This document shows positions 24,864 to 35,575 of a stretch of 64,000 nt of DNA, piece after piece. Position 1 is the stretch's first letter. Each line of letters opens with the position of its first letter. The translations under genes were made by a program, and so were the position numbers. The notes beneath the pieces were generated by a model. The model was not told where the DNA came from and searched no databases. It worked only from the letters and a program-made list of their open reading frames with translations. The stretch spans positions 21,080,596-21,144,595 of the forward strand of contig CP099844.1 of NCBI GenBank assembly GCA_030062745.1, read 5' to 3'. Source of the stretch: Capitulum mitella. Lineage: Eukaryota > Arthropoda > Thecostraca > Pollicipedomorpha > Pollicipedidae.

Positions 24864-26899
24864 CTATTCGACGACTTCCAGCAGGTACTGCTTTTGCCCT
24901 TCATCCTTCGTCAGTACCTTATTGTATACTTGGATAAGAGCCACAGCTCGTTCGGCGAAGTCGCTAACTACCGCGATCCCGCACAGGACTTCCTTAGCGT
25001 TCTTGGAGCCAGGTGCTGTCTCCCGATCAGCGGGATCGGCGGCAAGGAAGTCCATGTTGATGCCGTAGGCTTGCAGGTTGGCCACCGACTTTGCGGTAAT
25101 GAAGTCGACGATGATCTTCCTGAGACGAGAACCTCCTTTGCTGCGAGATCCACCCGCGCTCGCTGTGAGACCTCTCCGATCCCTGTTCCTGGAATGACGC
25201 GATCCTCTTCCTCTTCATCTCACATGGCACGCCCTCGTCGAAGAACAACACACCAGCCAGTTCTTCGCTGGGATACCATAATAGGTGATTGTTATGATAA
25301 ATTATATGTTATATATAATGTTATAATAGATAATAGGTGATTGGCAAAGTCCCCATCGAGATCTCAGCATTCAAATCAGGCTTTGCAGAACGGCCAGGTC
25401 GTGCACGGGAGCGTTGACCGCCGATGAAGAGCAGAACCATGCACTGACGTACAGAACAACCATGAAAGAGACGAAGTGCTTGAGTGCTCCCAATTCACTG
25501 AGAGTCACGGAGAACTGATGGCAAAACAAGAAGAACTTGATCCCGCAGATTATGCGCCCCATCCATCTGGCACTTTGGAGAGCACCGGGTTGGGGAACTT
25601 GATTCCCCGTGGAGGCTCTTGACCAAAGGGGATGATCGAGACCTCAAAGAACTCACGATAATCATCGCTAGGCTGGATTTCGGCGAGCTTCTCACGGCAG
25701 AAGGCGACGACACGACCCTTGGAGGAGAAAACGTCTCGGCCACTGCTGGTTCCAGGTCTTCATACATCATGGGTTCAAACTTGTTCCAGTCAATGAGCCT
25801 CCATCTCTTCTTGAAGCGCTTGAACAAGGAGATTCCGGTCCCGAGGACGGACCGAAGCGCGTGGAGAAAGCCGCCTTTGCCACCAGTTCGAAGATATGAT
25901 GACGACAAGCGACGTGAATAGGCTGTCACTCAAGCTTCTGTTGAAGAAGCGTGCTTGCTCCCACAACTTGTCCAGTATTGCTGGAGGTGGTGTCGAAGCT
26001 CATGCCGACGACCTTGTCCGAAACCTCCCAGTCTTCCAGACAATGCGCGACAACGTCAGCTGGCGTTGCTCCGGCTCTACTTGCAAACTTCGGAACACCG
26101 CCGAAGAGCTTGGCGGCATTTCTTGGACCGGTTAAAATGACAGGGAGTCGATCCACCTTTTCCTTTCCATCGTTATGTAACAGTTTTCCGTCCCAGTGGA
26201 CCACCAGGTTGAGTGGCACGGAGAAAGAATGCTAGATTTCGTCCGCAATGGCTTTCCTCTGCGATCTACGTGCCCGCCTGGCCGAGCTTCTGTAATCGCC
26301 AGTTCAGAGGAGTCGTGGCCGAGGGCCGAAGCCGTCGCCGATAGGAAATGGATTGCAGAGCGATCATTGAGTTTGGTCCGATCGAAGGCTGTTGCCTGAT
26401 CAGGAGTGGCGATGTTCTTGGCTCTCCTGCAGGGCCGCTTGGAAGGCATGGTCAAGGGTTGCGGGTCATCCTGATATGTCAGTTGTGTGTTGTCGGTAGA
26501 CGAGTATTCCAACTGGGCAGTTGCCTCCTGCTCGGTCTGCTGTTTAGTCTAACGGCGGGCCCTTTAAAGCTTCGGCCTACTGTTGTCGTTGAAGAGCTCG
26601 CTCCTCCTTCTCAGAAGGGAACTTATCGAATACCACGATGACGCCTCGGCGACCTGGCTCCATTTGGGCCTGGAGAATGTCTTTATTCTCTTGGTTTTGA
26701 TGGTCTTAATGGTGCCGACAAGGGCAAGGTCAAAAAGGTTTTTGAGGTTGTCGATTATTCTTCTTGTCAATTTCCGGGGTGGACCTCCAGAATTTGCCTT
26801 TGATGACAGTTGGTACTGGTCAAGCTTTCTGTTGAGCTTCTTTATTACGTTCCGCTCCGGTGCAGTGAGAATACGGGCTTTGTTCCACACCTTCATCAT
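24864..26899 (-). pseudogene. broken transposase-like gene of an uncharacterised arthropod multicopy family
   Basis: The reading runs from about 26899 down to 24864 across at least three frames. In order: N-terminal MMKVWNKARI... with LFDLA (26899-26566); a stop; a linker with MPSKR at 26449 and LNDRSAIHFLSATASALG; a shift near 26270; a TAG near 26228; LVVHWDGKLL and VVGMSFDTTSSNTG (26210-25940); ISLFKRFKKRW (about 25830-25800); shifts near 25740 and 25500; WMGRIICGIKFFLF (about 25560); an AT-rich insert at 25261-25340; ELAGVLFFDE; and FAERAVALIQVYNKV to the end. I recall this motif order from proteins annotated only as uncharacterised in many arthropods and cnidarians. The WDGK and SFDTT aspartates could be RNase H-fold catalytic residues; that is inference. 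It lies within a hAT-type insertion, so it is presumably that element's dead transposase. Confidence 0.75.
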
Positions 26900-28219
26900 T
26901 TTGCGGACGATCTGTGTTTTGACCTACCTCTGGGTAAGTCTATCCACATGGTGGGACTGAAAATATTGCTGCAGCACTTCTCCCCGCGAAGGCAGTTCTG
27001 AGCACCGGTCAACCAAAGTTCGGCTTTTTTCTCGTGGTGCAGCCATAGTGGCACAGACTTCCGTTATAAAAGGTACTTTCTGCATTGACGCAGGTGGTCC
27101 TTAAATTTACTGACGTCTAAGAACGCGCGGGAAATTGCCACACCGGCTCCGTGGGTTACCGTGGCATGGCAGGGTGTCGTACTTCAGATATATAAGTCAG
27201 TCTGCAAACGATGGCCAGAATACTGACGAGATGTTGCGGCAGCTTCGATCCTTTCCTAAATGAGGCAGTAGGCTGCCTGTTCGGGATAGTTTCTGTTGGT
27301 CTAATGTATCCCCAAAATACAGTTTCTCACCGAATTTTGGTCATATGTTTTTCAACACTGCGCAAAAGTGCAAAAGCTGTCCCAACACAGGCAGAACAAA
27401 CTGCTCCATTTCCAGATTATCGGCTCCAAAATAAAAATCATCTCAAATTGAAGTATTCGCCTTAGCCCCGCCTCAGTGAGATATCATCAACACTCGTCAT
27501 TATCTGCAGTCTGAGCTATGCCATGTTCGTGAAGCAGATGAAGCATGCTCATAGGATGCACAAACCCATGCACAAGGGCAGCAAGAGTGACGGTTTCAAT
27601 ATATGACTGATTAATTTTCTGTTTTCATCGCGTAAAACTCGGGTTTAACCGCCTAGTTCAATGAAGTTCTACCACTTACATACTGGGATTTTAGCAGGGC
27701 TTTCGGATCAGGATGATTGGTGATGACTACAGCACTGCTGGACTGTTGCCGCGTTCATATCAACATTATCCCACCACAGCGAAACCGCCCTGCCCACCAG
27801 CTCACCTTTCAGTTTTCTTGAGCTTGAACACATCAGAGATGGTCATCATCATTTTTAACGTGCTTACGATGCAATGAAACGCCTTGGCCGCCCACCAGAC
27901 AATCGCGGCATCGGGTGCCGGGGTACTAATTACGAAACACGCTCGCCAGCAGTCACTAGGTGTGCCTGCAATACGTATTATAAAGTGATGGTTCTAAGTG
28001 TGCTCCCACATTACTCAATGATTCACACATCCTTCGCTGATAAGAAGCTGCTTCGCGAGACTCTCATGCGCAGCGCTTTATGGAATACTCTCCTGGTTAC
28101 GCTAGTACACCTGGCCGTTTTTTTTTCTTTGCATGGGCAAAGGCTCTAGACTGGGGGGGCAAAGTGTCCGACTGGGGGGGCATTTGCCCCCCCCAGTTAA
28201 CATGTTAAAATAGGCCCTG

Positions 28220-29073
28220 TCTAGGACTCCTCACCTAAGTTTACTGTAACTGGTGTAAACGTAATCCATATGACTAAACGGTGACGTCGAAATCAAAATA
28301 GCGCATACATTGAATCTCTGATCAACTGTTCGTATTCACGTACTTCAAAAGTAGCACAAAGTCAATGTTTACCAGCATTCACTGTTTGAGCACTATGTAC
28401 AGATGTGAAACACTTGGTGTGTGTAGGGATATTGGTGCACTTCCAATAAGGTAACTGCTGCAATTTTCTCCATACGTTCCTAGAATGAACAACAAATGAC
28501 CATGCGCATTATTCATCAGAATGTGGGAATACCTATGGAGATATAACTTTAAACTTCAGGCACCTTGTGGTTATCTAAATATTAACAGATACCTTTTATG
28601 ATTACCGAAATATTAACCCAAAAATCGCACATGGGCCTAAATGATGCGGATAAGTACCCAGTTAGGCACTGCAGACGATGGTGACAGTTTACATATTTTA
28701 CTAATCCTCGCCAGATACATTAACATTTCAAATGCAACCGAGCCTTCTTTAAAACGACTTGTCACAGTAGGTAATCACACAGACAACGGGGACTACTTGA
28801 CCTCGAGCCACGGGAAACACGAGGTTACACAGCGATGCACCGTAATATGACCGGGAGGGTCTTGAAAATGGCCGCCAAATGGTCAGAGATCATGGCTTGC
28901 TAGACCCGGATTTAAATAATGCGGCACTTTTACGCCATGGTTTTTTGTGTAACCATTTAATGTACAAATATAAATTGTATAGATTTACCACTTTGCATCT
29001 GTAAAACGAAATACCAATATTTCGCAATGAAATGTTTTGTCACCAACTGAGTTACTGGCGCCATCTCTCCAAA
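28220..29073. other. intergenic, no gene seen
   Basis: AT-rich DNA without recognisable genes or element ends, apart from the TCTAGGAC duplication at 28220-28227. Confidence 0.4.
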
Positions 29074-29235
29074 CAATGGCACGCCCAGGGGAGGGCGCCT
29101 GAAGGGTCAGACCCTGTGGGACGAAGCTGCACTTTTAACATAAAAAAGAAGACGCACGATCGATCTTGTGCACTAAATCAACTAGGAGCTTCGGGCTCGA
29201 CCAAACGTGTAGAAAAAATCCTGGGTGCGCCACTG
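29074..29235. mobile_element. hAT-like miniature element (no target duplication seen)
   Basis: The left end CAATGGCACGCCCAGG and the reverse complement of the right end, CAGTGGCGCACCCAGG, agree at 13 of 16 positions, a common hAT miniature-element terminus. The 8-bp flanks (TCTCCAAA and CATGCGAA) do not match well, so it is old, nested or wrongly bounded. Confidence 0.5.
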
Positions 29236-29247
29236 CATGCGAACTGG

Positions 29248-29790
29248 CCCATCTGGGTCCTATATGGGGCCCAGATACCAGCCCATCTGCATCCCATGTC
29301 GACTTGAGCCCAGTTGGCCCACATGTGGCCCATATGGAGCCCACATTTACGTTCATTCCTTTTTGACATCTGTAAAGAAAAAGACGGGTATTACGCAACG
29401 AGGGAGCACCGATCGGAAATATTCGAGGCGCATCAAAAGAATGATAACATGTGGGCAGCCCATCTGGGTCCCATATGGGACCCAAATACAAGCCCACCTG
29501 CACCCCATGTTGTCATGAGCCCAGCTAGCCCACATGTAGCCCACATGGAGCCCACATTAGTATTCATTCCATTTTTGGTGTCCGTAAAGATTATTCTCGT
29601 AGTACGCAACGAGGAAGCACAAATCACAAATATTCCAGGCGTATTGCAAGAACATGACAAAATATAGGCAGCCCATCTAGGTCCCATATGGAGCCCAGGT
29701 ACCAGTCCACCTGCAGCCCATGCCCGCATACACCCCCTTGCCTCACTTGCAGCCCACATGGATCCCATTTGGGACTGCTGGCTGGGATGG
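29248..29790. repeat. tandem array of about 212-bp units (2.6 copies)
   Basis: Units start with CCCATCTGGGTCC at 29248 and 29459 and CCCATCTAGGTCC at 29672 (periods 211 and 213). Each contains CCCATATGG, AGCCCAC and, in the first two, ATTCATTCC and ACGCAACGAGG. The outer end has CTGCTGGCTGGGAT, the reverse complement of the motif at the left end of the array at 22243. Confidence 0.88.
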
Positions 29791-30029
29791 TATCGCAATG
29801 TAGTAGTTAATCTCAAAGTGTATCTCTAGGTGTTTTCACGCGAATACTTTTAGCTGGATGAGAAAAGTGAATTTATTAGGATTACTCTTGGGCTTAAAGG
29901 GACGATTGAAACAATCTACATCAGTGACCTTGAAACTCGCTCCCGTAAGTTTTGTAAGACTTGATAAATGTGTTCATCCGCAACTAGAAATTTAGAATAA
30001 AACTTCGCATTTAAGTTAATTTTGCATAA

Positions 30030-30284
30030 TTATTCATCATCATCCATATCAGAAGCGGTAAAGCAGCCAAATAATCCTAAAGTTACGGGTTCAAACATGG
30101 TTTTTTTCGGAACTATTTTACCGAGTAGACCATCAGCTGTTTTCATGAGCATGAAAACAGGACCATTGCGGCGCAGGCAGTCACAACACAAAGATCTCGT
30201 GTGGTGGGAGACTGTGGCGCCGTGCTGCTGGCGCCCACTGCCCTTGGCGTTCTCAAAGGACGTGGCCCATCCGAGGCAGGGCAT
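30030..30284 (-). CDS. possible small ORF, head-to-head with RNF11
   Basis: An 84-codon frame begins with ATG at 30284 and ends in FTASDMDDDE. The C-terminal half (MLMKTADGLLGKIVPKK, then LGLFGCF, then the acidic end) looks protein-like, but I do not recognise a family. It starts 113 bp from the RNF11 start codon on the opposite strand, so it could share a bidirectional promoter or be the last exon of a minus-strand gene. It could also be a chance frame. Confidence 0.25.
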   Translation of the reverse strand: MPCLGWATSFENAKGSGRQQHGATVSHHTRSLCCDCLRRNGPVFMLMKTADGLLGKIVPKKTMFEPVTLGLFGCFTASDMDDDE

Positions 30285-30396
30285 TAGTCATCACAATATG
30301 TCTGATTCAAGATCTGTGAGATCTTGATCACGGGTGTCGTTTTCAGTGGATTATTCGTTATATTGTGCACGTTAGATGTTTTTGAAGTAGACAACA

Positions 30397-30516
30397 ATGG
30401 GCAACTGCTTAAAGGCGCAAGCTGCTGACGACATGTCCCTGCTTCCGGGATCTGATGTTGGCCGGTATTCAGCTTCTTCGGACCAGCTTGGGATACCTCC
30501 CACATACGATCCTGAG
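30397..30516 (+). CDS. RNF11: RNF11 coding exon 1
   Basis: Forty codons from MGNCLK to IPPTYDPE, ending in phase 0 at GAG|GTAATT. The start has ACAACA before ATG, a good eukaryotic context. Confidence 0.95.
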
Positions 30517-33500
30517 GTAATTTTAATTAGCTCTCTAAATGTCCCAAGTGTTCACAGTGGTCTGGACTGAGTTGCCAGGAACAAGGCCATGATGAGTCAT
30601 TGGCTTATTGCAGTATGAAATGGTATGCCGAGTTGTGATTGGAATAAATTAGTAGAGTTTTCATTAAAAAACTATATTGTTTTGAATAATTTCAGTGGTA
30701 TGTAAACAAGAAATGGACCAAAACTGTATCAATTTTTCATTTATTAGGGGATGAAATACAAGTATTTATCATCTTAAAGTTGATATGGCTTTACAGGTTT
30801 TTCTAGTCTCTCTTGGCTTTATATGACTAAACTCATCACAGGTACCCTGACAACATACCTAGGCATACTTGGTTTTAGATAACCTTGTTTCCCCTTCATA
30901 TTATAGCATGCTGTGATAGAAACCCAGCTAAATATAGCGGAGTTTAATCCAAACTTATTCATGGGTTTCATCCATTTCTCTGACTTACCTTAGCATGTGA
31001 AAAGGATGTTTTGATGTTGGCTTCTGCTTTTGCTTGGGTACTTGGCTCTTGTTTATTGTAGGATCACTAGTGACTGGCTGTCCTGCCCATTTGGACATTG
31101 TGCTTTTCTTTGCCAGAATTTATTTAGCTGTGTTTTAAACTTTGATCTACACAGTTTGTCTACTAGATGTGGATACTACAACTGTGGATAAAACAAAATG
31201 CTTACAATCCATACAATGGGAATAACAATTTTCCAGACTTCTGTTTCTGTTGCTTGTTACAGTTTTTCTTGCTAAAGGGTAATAATTGTCCCTTTGAGAA
31301 TAATAACTGCCACTTTGAACTCTGTTGTTTGCATTCCTTGCTATGGATTTCCACGAGATGATCTTTCACAGTGGTTATTCTTCTGAGAGTATATTATGGA
31401 TGGTTGTATGGTGTTATAACATCTTACCAGTGTTATGGGTTAGTACTTTTGGGTAATGGCAGTGTGAAGCTATGAAGGAGAGCTATTTTTATTAGGCCTG
31501 TTCAGCTCCAGCTTTATGACCATACAGCACTCATAAGCATTTCAATTATGCAAAGCACAGTGCAACAAAGCTTAAAAGCGGGTCTTATTTCATGGTGTGT
31601 GGTAGTTTTTTTTAGCTGAAGCTAAGCAAAAACTGTCTTCTAAAGTAGTGATATGGGCATCAGGTAGGTCCTTGAAGATTAGTGTTGTCTTGACATCAAC
31701 TGTGTGCTGCTATTTTGCATGACTTGGAAAATGCCCATTTTTTCTTCTCTTGCAAATTTATAGTGTAAAATCACCTGGTAGGTCTACTGAGTAATAAAAG
31801 GTCTACTGATAAGTAAAAGTAAATCATACCAGACATATTATTTATACCATTACTTCTTTCAGAGAGAAATGAACCATGCTTCATTGCCCCATATCAAATA
31901 TGGAATCTGTGATCTTGGGTGCATAACAGCCATTTTTTAGGGCTCATTTTAATTTTGGTGTTACATTCATGAAAACACTTTGTACTGCAAAATTGTCATC
32001 TTGTGCCTCTGTTGAAAGGCTACATTAGAACCATGTTGGCAAGTTGACACTGAGCAGGTATGATGTCATAACTGACTGACGTCAAGAATGCAAACTTAAA
32101 CCAGCATTACTCTTTGTGAAATTCTGTACTAAACAAAAAAATCCTCAGACACCAAGAACAAAAACCAAGTTCCCAATTCTGGTAAGGACAGAAGCATAGA
32201 TAAGAATTTTCATAGAGTAGGTAATATTTGAAACATTCATTAAAAATCAAATAATAATGCACATTCAATATTAAGAAAGTGGAAAATGTCTGCCAAAATG
32301 TTTTCTCACCCTTCTGACTCAGTGTTGGTCATGTTGCTTCTTAAACTATCAGCGAAACTCCAAAAGTGTTTGAATTGAGGGAGAACAAAACATATGGAAA
32401 GTCATGTTATATAGTGTAGGTATTGCCTGTATGTAACATTTCTGAAATAGATGTACATAAACAAGATTCTAAGACCATTTTAGGCATAATGGAATCATCA
32501 GGGTGCTGGTTTGTAGTCAGTTACAGATTGCAGATTTGGATCATAGTTAGAAATTGAAAAAGCAGATTGGCAGTATTGACAGTTTTTTTTTGTGCGCATT
32601 GTAGTGTAATCAAAAGAAATTGTCAGAAATCTAATGAATATGTTATGGTTGGTCTCATTTTGGCTTCTGTCCGTACTCATTTCTTATATATGTATATATT
32701 GTATCCTGGCTCACTCATTTCTTACCTATGGTAATATTGGGAGCTATGTGATGTTGTTGGGCATCTGCTAATGTTGTTCTTTGAGACACCTTCAAATTAG
32801 ATCATTGGTAAGTAAAGCACTAAACCTTAAAGTTGTTGACTGAGGAATATTGTGTAGATACAAGCAAGGGGAATATAACTGAGCAACTTTGTATTGGTAT
32901 TGGATGAGCCAGATTTCAGACAAAAATCTGGGTGTGATCACTGTCATCTAAATACTACTGTGTTGTTTCTTATTCCCAATGGAGAATGATTATTGGACTT
33001 TTCTTTTTCCTGCATTTTTTTATTTCAGCTTTATTTGATGGCATAGGCATTACTGCACATGCCATGCCTTTTAATGTCTTGCTCAAAGTGCTTCAGCATG
33101 CAATATCGTCATAAACAGGCAAGTTATGGGCGCGGCACAATCAGGTGATGTAGTGCACTGTTAGCGGTTGACGTGCAGGGTTACTTTGAGCAGATCATGT
33201 TTTCAAGCAGATCAAGCAGCTTCCTCCTTTCCATTTTCCTCTTGACATGACAATGTTTTCATTAATTGTTAATGGAAATGAAAGTATTGAAATATTCATG
33301 TCAGGGGTAGTGAATTGTGTAGTATATTATGGAAGAACTTCAGCTTATACTTTTCCTAGCTTCCGCAAGTTTGGCGTGAAGGCGTTGGTAAATGAGTTTC
33401 ATAAGTGCTTTGAAGGAGAGACACTGGAAAGCATGCGTTTTTGCCGGGTGCAGAGAATGAACACATGCATCTCGTCTGGACGAAATTGCATGGTACTTGT

Positions 33501-34298
33501 GATCCTAATGCTGCTGTTGGCGGTCGTGCGCTGTATTCCGCCCCCGTTCTCGCCTGCTGCGGCGGCGCTGACTGGAGTGTCGGCCCGTGCCGCAGGACCG
33601 CGCTACCGTCTTCTACCCGTCTCCGAACGTGGTGCGCACGGCCGCTCAGCTGACAGAGGAGGAGCAGGTCAGGATCGCCAAGCGGATGGGCCTGATCCAA
33701 CACCTGCCGTCTGGCACCTACGACGGCGCCACCCGCAAAAACAAGGAGTGAGTGTGAGCCGGTGGGCGGGAGTTGGTCCGTTTTTCTGCGGAAATCGTTC
33801 GATGTGTCGTAAGTCAGTGACAGATTGGGCGATGCGGTTTTGGGGGTCATTGGGGGATTTTAACCGCAGAGCTGCTATGGCTGACACGAGCGGTTTAGTT
33901 ACATAATGGAGGCTGTTGTGCACCATGCTCGTGCTGATGGCATTTGACATGTGTTCTTTGTGTTGCTGTGTCAGTGACAGTTCGGTTTTAGAGTTTTGAC
34001 TACATTTTGCATTCATATTACCTTCCGAGTCATTAGTTTCTAACGCAGTTTCGTTGTTTGTTTGGGATCGATTTTGGACCAGGTGTATTCCAATGTTCGT
34101 TGGTAACGTCCCTCTGCGGGTTTCAGGTGCGTGATATGCATGATCGAGTTCTCGGTGGGCGACCGGGTACGCTACCTGCCCTGCCTGCACACCTACCACA
34201 CTGAGTGCATCGACGACTGGCTGATGCGCAGCTTCATCTGCCCCAGTTGCATGGAGCCGGTGGACGCCGCACTCCTCACCAGCTACGAGACCAGCTAG
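30397..34298 (+). CDS. RNF11: RNF11 RING-H2 ubiquitin ligase, three coding exons, complete
   Basis: Coding exons 30397-30516, 33596-33747 and 34127-34298 join to 444 nt, 147 residues plus stop (human RNF11 is 154). RNF11 is a small membrane-anchored E3 adaptor that works with HECT ligases such as NEDD4/ITCH and with the A20 complex. Visible features are MGNC at the start (N-myristoyl glycine and likely palmitoyl cysteine), a PPTY motif (PPxY, WW-domain ligand) near residue 34, the conserved helix QLTEEEQVRIAKRMGLIQHLP, and a RING-H2 finger CVICMIEF...CLHTYH...C...CPSC with all eight ligands, followed by MEPVDAALLTSYETS. The introns (30517-33595 and 33748-34126) have GT-AG ends and consistent phases. 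Very high conservation makes this certain. Confidence 0.97.
30517..33595 (+). other. RNF11 intron 1
   Basis: AT-rich intron. I saw no element ends or RNA genes in it. Short open frames (for example 33247-33906, which overlaps exon 2 out of frame) are shadows. Confidence 0.6.
33596..33747 (+). CDS. RNF11: RNF11 coding exon 2
   Basis: After the acceptor GTGCCGCAG: DRATVFYPSPNVVRTAAQ, then LTEEEQVRIAKRMGLIQHLP, to KNK plus two bases (phase 2) at the donor GA|GTGAGT. Confidence 0.96.
34127..34298 (+). CDS. RNF11: RNF11 coding exon 3 (RING-H2)
   Basis: After the acceptor GGGTTTCAG, the first base completes glutamate; then CVICMIEFSVGD through the RING-H2 finger to SYETS and TAG (34296-34298). 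Confidence 0.97.
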
Positions 34299-34465
34299 AC
34301 ACCGCCGGGCCGCGGGTGGTCACGCACTGGCCGGCACCGTCTGACGATGCGCTCCGCGAGGGGGGAGGGAGTCGCGTGTGGCCTGGACGGCGGCGGAGGC
34401 CGCAGTGCAGCTTCGCGGCGGGCCGGCGCCGCCCGCGGACAGCGCCCTGACGTGCAGCTGCGATT

Positions 34466-34595
<130 letters not shown>

Positions 34596-35551
34596 GGGGG
34601 GATCTGACCGAGACTAAGTGGACGGCGCTGCTCTGGGGGCGAAATGCTCGGTCGGCGTTGGGCCGCGCTCCTCCTGACGGCGGTGTGCAGGTGACGGAAA
34701 GGACTGGTGGTTGCGTCCTCTCGCCGCACGCCGATGGCAGACTGAACTGCGAGCCTTGGACGCCGAGATGTGAAGATTTCACCGTCTTTCTTCGGTTTCC
34801 ACACCTTCTGGATGCTTCGTAGTTGCGTCGTTGATTTGTGCAAGTTAGGTGTTTAACTTAGGACTCTGCGCTGTTAATACGGAAGGATCTCCCTCGCGAT
34901 TATCCTCGATTGCTTTACCGTGTTCGTGATAGTCTTGTGTGGTGTCTTGGAATGGTTTGTGCTGGGAAAAGAAGCCAACGGCTATATTACGGCTTCGACT
35001 AGTCGCATTTTGTGAAGTGAGCGTCACTTTGTACTGTCCGCTGTGGCGCAGGGCTCAGTTTATTTATGCTCGACTCCTGGCGGCGGTTGATGATATTTTA
35101 CCTGGAACTGTAAGCTGGAATGGCCGGGTTCGTGTGGTGCGGGACGAGTGCCGCCATCAGATGGCTGAACGGGACGCTCTGACTGCAGGGACGCCGGCCC
35201 GCACCGCGCCCGCCGTCTCCGTGGAGCGACCGGTCGCTGGTATGTGCGCGCGAGTCTTTCAGCGGTCTGGGTGCGGGGCGTGTGCGTGGGCGTGTCGCCG
35301 ACCGGCCGCCTGAGACAGAGTGTGTGTGTTCGTGTCTCCTCTGTCGTACGGGCTGTCGGCCGGGCTCGGCGTGTCGGCCGCGCGTCTGCCGCGGGTCGCC
35401 TGTCGCAGAGCCCCGGTCCCGAGCGTGGAGTCGGCAGGGCGCGTACGTCGGGCCGGCACCTTTTGTGTACGGGACGTATTCGTATATATAGCCAGCGGCG
35501 GCGGCCGCGCCTGTGTCGCCGCTGGCCGGCAGAGTTACACTGGAAATGTAG

Positions 35552-35557
35552 AATAAA
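35552..35557 (+). terminator. RNF11: candidate RNF11 polyadenylation signal AATAAA
   Basis: Canonical hexamer about 1.25 kb after the RNF11 stop, the first one downstream in this strand. Confidence 0.5.
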
Positions 35558-35575
35558 ATGTACCTGACCGAACCG

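Larger units (their letters stand above)
24133..28219. mobile_element. hAT-type DNA transposon with perfect 8-bp target duplication
   Basis: Ends are CAGGGCCTATTTTAA at 24133-24147 and its exact reverse complement at 28205-28219. Both are followed inward by a G-run region with GGGGGCAA-like sequence. The flanks TCTAGGAC (24125-24132) and TCTAGGAC (28220-28227) are identical, so both the boundary and the 8-bp duplication are seen directly. CAGGG ends and 8-bp duplications are hAT characters. The 4087-bp body holds a broken minus-strand gene at 24864-26899. The intact duplication implies the whole insertion is one unit. Confidence 0.87.
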
